A stretch of DNA of 64,000 bases from Allodiplogaster sudhausi (taxonomy: Eukaryota; Nematoda; Chromadorea; Rhabditida; Diplogasteridae): positions 124,001-188,000 of the forward strand of contig CALZFC010000152.1 of assembly GCA_945643635.1 (NCBI GenBank), read 5' to 3'. Below are positions 56,001 through 64,000 of this stretch, piece by piece. The notes beneath the pieces are model-generated. The model was not told the DNA's origin. It ran no database searches and saw nothing but the letters and a program-made list of their open reading frames with translations. Numbering within the stretch: position 1 is the first letter of the stretch; each line of letters opens with the position of its first letter. The translations under genes were made by a program, and so were the position numbers.

Positions 56001-59000
56001 ATGGCGCGAAGGTGCGAAAAGTCACGTCGTCATCATTTGATCGATAGTTTATGCAACGCGGTTGCCCTATTTCTGTCTTTTTTTTCAGTGTTATTTCTCT
56101 TATCTCCCTCCTGTCATTTGGGATGTGGCTTATCGAGATCATTCGGTCATACTTTGCACCCTCTGTCAATCACTTCCTTTATCCCTTTCCCCACATGCAC
56201 AGCACATGAATCAATGTTTAAAAGCCATCTCCCTTCAATGATTTTAGGAAAGTTCCATCGCCTGAAACCATGAGGATTCAGCCACTTTTGACTTAACATG
56301 CCGATAGCCGATTTTTTTTCTTCAATTTTGCCAATCCATACCAATTTTTCTGAGGGTCTCTGTCAAAATGAGACCTATTGAAAGACTAGCTTGACGAAAT
56401 AAGGCAGACTGCTGGTCACGATTGTTTTATGTCACCCGTGCTGTTTCTCAATATTCAAGTGTTTCTAGTTAGGAATTGAGACGCGGCCCCATGTGTGGTA
56501 GCTGCATGGCTGGGGAGAATGCCTGGGGCGGGCTGGACCTCCCGTCAACCCCTTTCCATTCTATTTTCTCTTTCCAGTCGGATGTCCCATCTGGATGCCC
56601 TGGAAGAATGCATGGGAAAGTACTGCCAGCCGTCCCTCGTTAATCTATCCACTCGTTCGTGATGCCTTCTTGAATATTGCATATCTTGCGTGCTCTCTGT
56701 CTTTTGTTCGAGAGCAATGATGATTGATTACATCACTGCTAAACTTGTCTCTGTGGCGGTGCATGGTTGTTTAGGGAAGGAGTTCGTTCTCTTTGCAGGG
56801 AGCTGGCAATGTAATGGCGGTTGGATTCACTCTTCTCTCCTTGTATTTGGTCTGCCTTTTCTCGTCGGCTGCAGGTCGTGGGACTGACAGATTTGAACTC
56901 GATGCTTGTCTGCACAGACAGCAGGTTATTTCATATTGTATACTTTGCTAATTTTTATCATATTATCCATTCGATCTACTGTTGGAGAAGGAAATAGAGC
57001 GATGCGACGCCCTAGTAAATGAATTTTTGTGTTTCTTTGTTTTGGCATATTTAGATGTCGCTTTTGTGTAGCGCTTTCTCCTCTGCTCCAATGAGCGCAT
57101 TTTTTCTGTCTTTGGCCCGGAAGCAGCGAATATATCTGGCAGTCGCAAGGGACCACTGGGGACCACACAACTATGCATTACGAAGGGAGCGTCTCTGCTT
57201 TGTCATCCTTGTCACTTGTTTGAAATATCTACCAGTTCTTTGGCAGATGAAATTTGTAGTCCGTCGGAGTTTGAATGGTTTAAAGAAATTTTTTTCGGAC
57301 ATGGAGAACATGAATATATTGATTTATTTTGTTACTTAAAAGAGCAATACTCCTACTTGAAATTTTTTTCAGAGCTGGTAAACAAACACCAGAGTTCGTG
57401 TCTTCCCCTTAAGCTTACATAAATGTTCTCCATTATTGAAAATCTACTCGCGCGATTTCGGGTTATTTCGGTTGAAAAAATATGTGGACCCCGCTCGAGC
57501 TATGTAGGTTAGTGCCAATTTAGGAAATTGCATCTGAGTGTTCATAATATTCATATATTCTCGTTTCCACAATGGGTTCGGCTTTTGTTAACTGCTTATT
57601 GTAGGTTCATGTCGAAGAAGTGGAATTGACAGAGAAGGAACGGGAAGTTCCAAGGCCTTGGCTTCGCCGTGATGCAGATGTTAAGGTTATCTTCTTTAAA
57701 AAAGATTTTAATTAAAGGATTGAACTTTTTTTTAGGCTTTCACGAGTGATGCTCTTAACTTCGACTGGAACTGGTTGAAGAATCTGAAGACTAGAGGCAT
57801 ACATGAGCAAACGGTTTTCTATTGTTTCCGCGTTATCAAAGTCGCAAAAAAGTTTCTAAGTAGTTACTTGCTGTTCAGGTGGGGGATATCTTGTACATGC
57901 TGGACTCGCTAGATTGCGGATTCCTTGCCTGGGGTGATGTCGTCTGGCGAAGTGTCCGTAGACTGAAACCAACCACAGTGGACGGGGAAGTGGAGTGCCC
58001 CCTTGATAAGGTAGCAGAGTTGTCTTTCGAGCAAGTTCAAGTTCAAGTCAGCCAGGTTTTTTTCCTCTCTTTTGGGTAATTGACATATTGCTGCAGTTGC
58101 ATGAAGAGTGCGTGCGGAGGTTTGGCAAGGAAGGCTGCTCTGTAGAGACTGACGCGGATTCTATCGAATTCGTTCAGATCGGGCATAGGTTCATTCCGTT
58201 TTGTCATGTTGCCTTTTGTATCATTATTATAATGATAAGATTAGAAGAGAGATGGCTGCAGAGAGAAGGAACACTACGATCTTCTGGCCGGTCCTCTTCG
58301 CTTCTTCTCCGCTGGCAGCCGTTGGAATGTCCTCCTGACCAGACTGGGCTTTTCCATTGATTCTCTTGCCATTTACGACGATCTCGCTGGCAAAGTGGTA
58401 AATCATCTTTTTCATCATGATGAAAAGGCGATAATCCAGTGATTTCTTAGGTACTGATTGACTTGACTGGCCACGGACTCAGTGACGTCTGCGAGAGAAA
58501 CCTTGTTCCGGCAGCTCATCCCGAGAAGTGGAAAACATGGGCCGGACAGGGCGATGACAGGCTGCTCAGGTTATGTTATACCTTCAGCTGCAAGATGAAG
58601 AATTACTCAGAGAATCCACCCTTTTGCACTGTTTCAATAATAATTGGATACGTCAAACTGAGTAAGACTGCATTCTTAAACTTAGATAAGACTCAACTTA
58701 ATCGAATAATGTTACTATAAAGAATTAAGTTGTATGTATGCAGAAGTCGGGTTGTTATGCTTGAGGGTGTTAAGGTACTTAGAGCTGCGAGGGCAAGAGT
58801 TCCGGCCGGCGAGTCCAGATCTGGCGTCTCTGCTGGTGAAGCAGGGCTGGAATGCCACTGGCAGACTCTCCCCTCATGTGGTACAGAAATGGTATTGTGA
58901 GCGTCTTCTCTTCGGGCACTTGGCAGTGACCCTCCCCCAAGGGGACTCGCACTCCTCGCCCTCTCCTGCCAACTCCATCTGCACTTTCATCGATGATCCC

Positions 59001-59715
59001 GAATCCCATCGACGACTCAATACCACGTGGATTGCCGCCATGGAAGACATCCGTCAGTTATCTCCTATTCTTTCAAGTAAACAAGCCTTTTCCATGTTTA
59101 GCGACAATTTTCCGCGATCAACTGGACCCTGCCATTGCTCATCTCGAGCATCGCTTTGGAGATGAGAAGGAAGTGGCCTTCCTCCGTCTCACCACTCCCC
59201 CTCCTCGCTCTTCTTCCACTTCCACATCCACTTCCACTTCCACTCCTACTTCTGCTTCTTTTCGCCCTCGGCCTTCTTCGCCTTCTCCTTACATCTCCAG
59301 AACTAGTAGGATAGCATTTGTATCATGTCACTGGTAGCAATAACATTTGCTTCACAATATCTATGAAATTAGTCGTTGGCGTTGGAAAGTGTCAGCTGAA
59401 GGTTAATAATGGTAATGATTTTGAGGTAGGAAGTGGAGAACCCGTGTGACAGATGCGACATATTTCCAACCTTCCACGACTTCATTCCCAGCAATCGCTT
59501 CTCCCCTGGATGTCCCCGATGATCGACCTGAGACTACTTTATCCATCTTCAAATCCGCAGCGGAAGCATCGACTGCTGAGGACAACGACTCCTATCAAGA
59601 CAGCTACGAAGCAGTTGACATGAGTGGAGACAGCCACGGCCATCTTCTGTCTTCTTCGATCTTCCTCTTCACCCTCCCGTTCTTCTCACTTATTTTTGTT
59701 CTGTTGACATCCTAA
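56001..59715 (+). CDS. Unrecognised, probably secreted and GPI-anchored protein
   Basis: I do not recognise the family. The last exons are clearly coding and chain together: VHVEEVELTEKEREVPRPWL (from 57606), NFDWNWLKNLKTRGIHEQT, GDILYMLDSLDCGFLAWGDV, LHEECVRRFGKEGCSVETD, LRFFSAGSRWNVLLTRLGFS, KVVLIDLTGHGLSDVCERN, RYLELRGQEFRPASPDLASL, CTFIDDPESHRRLNTTWI. The C-terminus is a Ser/Thr-rich stalk, then GDSHGHLLSSSIFLFTLPFF and more hydrophobic residues directly before TAA (59713): a GPI-anchor-type signal. The proposed start at 56001 directly follows CTTTTCAG and encodes a basic N-terminus plus hydrophobic stretch (signal peptide or anchor). Exons between 56.1 and 57.6 kb (HLDALEECMGKYCQPSLV at 56580; EICSPSEFEWFKEIFFGHGE near 57250) are tentative. 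Many cysteines suggest extracellular folding. Confidence 0.5.
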
Positions 59716-60340
59716 ACTGACGTTGTAGCATTTAATATTTGACTTATAGTTTCTTTGTTCTACTACTATCCCTGTTGAGCAGATTCTGTACAGTGTAGAA
59801 CAGAAAGATGTGAAATTTTAGTTTCTAACTCTTTGAAAACTTTAGGCCACATTCTACATAACGTGCGAGGGCTTTCTTATTCTAACGCGTTCCTCTGGCC
59901 GAGCAGGCTTAAATGGCCTTTTAAATATGGCCTTCGTTTACTTATTTTTTACTACATGTGTGCATTATTGCATGTTTTGATTCAGGTACGTTTTATTAAT
60001 GCTATCCCGTTAAGTGCCCAGGCAACTGAATAAAAAATTGAAATGACATTTTGAGACGTAAGTAGGCTGTTTTTTCGATTATTATCTAACGTGATGGGCT
60101 GTCTTTAAAACTGCTAACATGCTTGTATGGAATAGCGATTGGCTGAGTGGAAGCTGTGGTGGGGTGGGATACGGTCACGAGTGCAGTGAGTGCCGCTTGT
60201 TCGATCACTAAGAACAATAAGGAAAAGAAGCCGTGATAATTAGTCAGTTGTTATCATTGATCCTCGTGTTTCTGTTGCAGAGAACGTCGGAGGTAGAGAT
60301 TTCGTATTAGTTCAATGGTTCATTGGAATACGGAGTTGTG
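59716..60340. other. Intergenic region upstream of Dishevelled
   Basis: AT-rich at 59720-60120, then more mixed. TTTCTGTTGCAG ends near 60280, about 60 nt upstream of the Dishevelled start, and may be a 5' UTR acceptor. No exon with conserved sequence. Confidence 0.5.
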
Positions 60341-63300
60341 ATGTCGTCTGAGAATGTTGCCTCGACTGTTGGCGGGGAGATTACGAAGGTATGCTCTGTC
60401 ATCGTTTGTTGCTCTTGATTTTCGCGCTGTAAGGAATTGCAGCTGATGTGCAGAGTAAGCATGACGCTTGGGATTGTTAACGTAGATACCGAATAGGTTT
60501 TATCGGAAAAAGAAATTTTTGTTTGGTGGTTGGGTTAGCAAAAATGCGGGAGAAGACATTATTTATTCTACATTACAGTTTTTACTCTAATAGAATAAAA
60601 TTGAAGGTCTTCTGTCAATTCGATGATGACGAGACCCCGTATGTAATGACATTGACTGTGCCTCCGGAGAAGGCAACTCTCGGGCTACTCAAGAAAGCCA
60701 TTCCTCGCAAGGTCTACAGTACTTTGCCTGTCCAGTACTACTCCAAAGTATTGGATCCTGACATTCAGAAGTTTGTTTCTTTCATCTTATTTGCATTTTA
60801 TACAGCATCTTTAGAGTTTAAGCAATGTACACGGTTAACTTAATTATGTTATGATAAAGAGATGTGTTTAAAGTGTTGATAAAAGACGAGGCGATCAAAA
60901 CAGATGGAATACGACGGCCGCTATAATTTTTGGTAGATTTTTAAAACATAATGGAGTCCACGCTACGTTTATTTATTTTGTATGCAGATGATTATTAAAA
61001 ATTAAAATCTTTGATTCAGTCATCTTATATGGTTTGTTAAGGGAAGTGAAAGTGGAGTTGACTGATGATGCATCTGCTCTTCTGAAGTCCGAGAATGGAA
61101 CGATTCAAGTTTATGTGAACACTGTGGCAGCCTCGGCTACTCTTCCCCGTAGACAAGGAAACAAGATCGGCCCTCCAGCTACTCTCTCGCGCAGACAACC
61201 TTCTGCCCTTCCTGCTTCCGAGCACTTTGTAATTTCCTTATTAGTTTCTTTCTTCTTTATGTGTCCTAGTTTTATTTGTATTCAGCGGAAGCGGCGCTCT
61301 TTCACTGGAGTGGATGAAATGGGTGCCAGTACGGTGCTGAGTGGGAGGGCGGGAGAGCAACTGGCTGATATCTACACTTCCAACAGCGATGATCCTTACT
61401 CCCGCTATGACATGTCAAGGTACTGTCTTTTCTCAATTCGTATTTTTTAAATAAAAATTATTAAATATAACAATTATAATCAGAATGTTTTTTTTCTATT
61501 AACAACTGATAATTTTTTTGGGGGTATATATCGCAATTGTGTTTGCGATATATACCCTGTTTCCTTGTTTGGTATCTTGTGAAAGATTAATTTTTGGGTC
61601 TGTTTAAGAGCTTCTTCTTCACTTTATGATCACGCGGCTGAAAGATATCGCCAGAGAAAGCCGCGGAAGTCAAGGCGAAAGCCCTATGTTCCTTCTACCA
61701 TTGGAAGCGCTCCCGAAAGCAGGTGTGGCATTCATATGATCAGAGAGGATATGGAGTAGATGATGAAGGAGAGACAGTGGTTCTTCCCAGTCATGAATAA
61801 CTGTTTGTATAGCGGGACGAGTATGTCCCTGCCGCACATCCTGGAAGTGCGAGTGGCTCTGGACGCGTCTTGTTGTCTGGGCATCTCAGTGGTGACCGTG
61901 GATGGCAGCATTCTCATCAGTGACATCGACCCCTTGGTGCTGTTGCTCGTAGTCATTCCATTGATGTCGGAGATCAAATTGTACAGGTTCATTCACTTTC
62001 ATGCAAGTGCTATTTGGATACAAATATTTTGTGAATATTTCTTCGATAGCATCTTTTTTATGCAGGTTAACAATCATTCTTTCGAAAATCTGAGTGACCG
62101 CGATGCTATTCAAATTCTACGGCAAGTGGCGGCTGCCAAGAGGTTAGTGATTGATTCTCTCTGCAGTTGCTGATGTTCTTCTACTTTCTCGCTCCTTGTC
62201 ATTCTCTTCTTTGAGGCCTCTGACCCTGCTGATTGCGAAGAGATCGGTGAGGAATGAGAGTGCCCCGGACGCGTTGTCTGCCTTGGCCTCCGACCAGACA
62301 ATGCCTCTCGACATCTCCGTCTGGGTGGAGAACGCCGTTCACTGCACTGAGAGACAACGGTTATTCATGGAATCAAGTCATGCCTTCATTATCTCCCTCT
62401 TATTGTTAGATACGGACTGGACGAGCCAAGCGAGGCATTCGAAGAAGGAAGCGCCGTTGGGAGCAGCGACGAAGAGGAGGAGAGGAGACTCTACGCAGAG
62501 AGAAGACACGGCACTGCTGTTGCAAGACTACCCGACGACGCACTCCGCATCAGGGAGAACGACTTCAATCGTGAGAGAGAGAGAGAGAGAGGAGAGAGAG
62601 ATGAGAGAGAGAGAGAGGAGAGAGAGATGAGAGAGAGAGAGGAGAGAGAGAGAAAGGGAGCAAGAAGATAGGGTGGCTATTCCCTTTCTGCTAAATATTA
62701 GTAGAACTCGTTCTTTGTGTCCAGAGCGTGTGTGTCTGGAGAATCTTCACTCGAAGATGGACCTCTCCCTTCTGGTGGCTGCGATGCGTCGGCCCGAATC
62801 TGGTCTGGTTGTTAAGAATCGGAAATGGTTGAAGATTCCTGTTCTGAATTCATTCATCGGCCGGGAACTCGTGGATTGGCTTCTTCTTCATGTCAAGGTT
62901 TCTTTCTCTTCTTTCTTCACTCCTTTGTGGAAATTACTCCTTGCTACCATATTAACTTTTCCCTTCAATTTTTATTTCCTCTGAAATTTTCACAAGCAAC
63001 ATGGAACCACTTTATCTCTCTCCACAATTTGTTTCTGTCTATGGTTCACACATTATTGCTCGTTGTTTTGACGTATTTAACGCTGATGAGATTGGGGAAA
63101 GTTGCTAGGTTTAATTGAGAGGAGGAAGTGTAACCAGAAGAAAGTGTGCAGGACATTGACGAGCGTCTCCAGGCTCGCGAAGTGGCCTCTCGTCTTCTTG
63201 CTGCGAGGCTCATCCGACATGTCGTTTCCAAGGAGAAGTTCACCGAAAAATGCTACTATGTCTTCCAAGGAAACCCCAATACCTCAAGGAATTATAATGG

Positions 63301-63919
63301 TCGGTTGCATTATACTCTTCTCCTTTCCTTATTTATGTTTATGTTGTTAAGTGAGCTGAAAATGATACACATCTCATTTCACTTTCAATATCCACAGGCT
63401 GAAGATATAGTAGAGGCCGGTCAAATTATCATGGAAAAGATTTATCTCTACAGGCGATACAACGGTTGAGAATGCACAACCATGTGGAGGGCCTGTTGGA
63501 AGAGTAGCAGAGGGAGCAACCGAGGTCAGTATATTTTTCTCTGTGTTCGTCTTTCACTCTCTCTCCTTCTCTCATTTTCACTCTCTCTTTCTTACTCTCT
63601 ATTACGGTCTCTCTCTCTCTCTCAGGTGTCTTACGTGGCATCTCCGCCGATCCCGCCAGTCCGCCTGCTGCAAGATGAGACCTGGCCGATCTCCCCGATC
63701 ACAACATTGTTCCCTCGAGAAGGGATGGCTGCCCGTCGTGCAGACTGCGAGAGTGAGTACGCGTCGATGGTGGGGGAGTCGGTGGTGGAGGGGAGTCTGG
63801 TCGCTGCTCTCCGAGCCCCTCCCCCCAACACTCCTCTCTCTCTTTCTCGCTCTCTCCCTCCTCCCTCTGACACGGACTATGACTTACATGATGATCGTAG
63901 ACGTATTATGCGTGCTTAA
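60341..63919 (+). CDS. Dishevelled (Wnt signalling scaffold; DIX-PDZ-DEP)
   Basis: Cytoplasmic adaptor relaying Frizzled signals. The ATG-containing exon is 60341-60388. The divergent DIX domain includes VFCQFDDDETPYVMTLTV, ATLGLLKKAIPRK and DVFKVLIKDEAIKTDG. A basic/Ser linker follows (YRQRKPRKSRRKPYVPST). The PDZ domain has LEVRVALDASCCLGISVV, then, in another frame, GAVARSHSIDVGDQIVQ and VNNHSFENLSDRDAIQILRQ. RPLTLLIAKRS and PLDISVWVENAV match the block after PDZ. The DEP domain has DLSLLVAAMRRPESGLVV, NRKWLKIPVLNSFIGRELVD, WLLLHVK joined to DIDERLQAREVASRLLAARL, and EKFTEKCYYVFQG. The tail ends DDRRRIMRA at 63919. The PDZ frame change near 61934 means one base appears missing in this sequence. 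DIX and the C-terminal tail are the least certain parts. Confidence 0.88.
61522..61557. repeat. Perfect 15-bp-arm inverted repeat in a Dishevelled intron
   Basis: GGGTATATATCGCAA, loop TTGTGT, TTGCGATATATACCC. The arms are perfectly complementary. It lies between the DYDMSR and SLYDHAAERY coding blocks. Confidence 0.85.
62568..62660. repeat. (GA)n tract in a Dishevelled intron
   Basis: GAGAGAGAGA with regular GATGAGAGAG interruptions, immediately after the DDALRIRENDFN coding block. This one is GA on the sense strand, opposite to most intronic tracts in the window. Confidence 0.85.
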
Positions 63920-64000
63920 CTGTCTGATTGTGGTTTGAGAAGATTCTTTTTTACCCCTTTTAATCTTTCTGTGACTCCTTCTTTTTTTCTGTTCATGTTT
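63920..64000. other. Dishevelled 3' flank, window end
   Basis: 81 bp of T-rich sequence after the stop. No feature seen. Confidence 0.5.

Noticed and set aside
63098..63153. GLIERRK-like sequence as a Dishevelled DEP exon
   Set aside because: It resembles the DEP motif GFKERRE by chance. Splicing WLLLHVK directly to DIDERLQAREVAS keeps phase and gives the full conserved helix, so this stretch is intron.

Overview
This is nuclear DNA of a small invertebrate animal. Multi-exon genes on both strands encode metazoan proteins (Dishevelled, Mi-2/CHD4, a BAR-PH-ArfGAP-ankyrin ACAP, acid sphingomyelinase, the ILKAP phosphatase). Introns are very short, often 49-80 nt, and a few are inflated by (CT)n repeats. 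I see no bacterial operons and no sign of contamination. The compact introns and acceptor-like TTTCAG motifs just upstream of several start codons recall nematodes or other trans-splicing phyla, but the taxon cannot be fixed from this window.

Layout. 1-7.9 kb: no supportable gene; GA/CT microsatellites, a 23-copy minisatellite and a hairpin. 7.9-10.7 kb (-): SLC22-like transporter. 12.1-15.0 kb (+): acid sphingomyelinase, head-to-head with the transporter. 15.1-16.5 kb: a foldback element of about 1.38 kb with tRNA-derived sequence in each arm. 16.7-19.6 kb (-): succinate-semialdehyde dehydrogenase, head-to-head with Mi-2/CHD4 (20.4-28.7 kb, +). 29.2-30.4 kb (+): probable Elongator subunit ELP5. 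31.5-36.2 kb (+): ACAP-type ArfGAP. 37.6-40.7 kb (+): inositol-pentakisphosphate 2-kinase. 41.6-43.5 kb (+): mitochondrial NAD kinase 2, convergent with a UBE3C-like HECT ligase (43.8-50.3 kb, -), one intron of which holds a 2.4-kb array of 47-bp repeats. 50.6-53.5 kb (-): eIF2B epsilon, head-to-head with an ILKAP-like PP2C (53.8-55.6 kb, +). 56.0-59.7 kb (+): unrecognised, probably secreted and GPI-anchored protein. 60.3-63.9 kb (+): Dishevelled.

The genes are mostly housekeeping or signalling and do not form one pathway. The most unusual features are structural: the minisatellite whose unit resembles a complete 3' splice site, the foldback element, four apparent GC-AG introns, the 47-bp array with higher-order duplications, and a one-base frame break in the Dishevelled PDZ domain. 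Gene spans run from start to stop codon and include introns. Exon edges were inferred by hand from GT/GC-AG signals, phase and remembered family conservation, with no alignment or transcript data.
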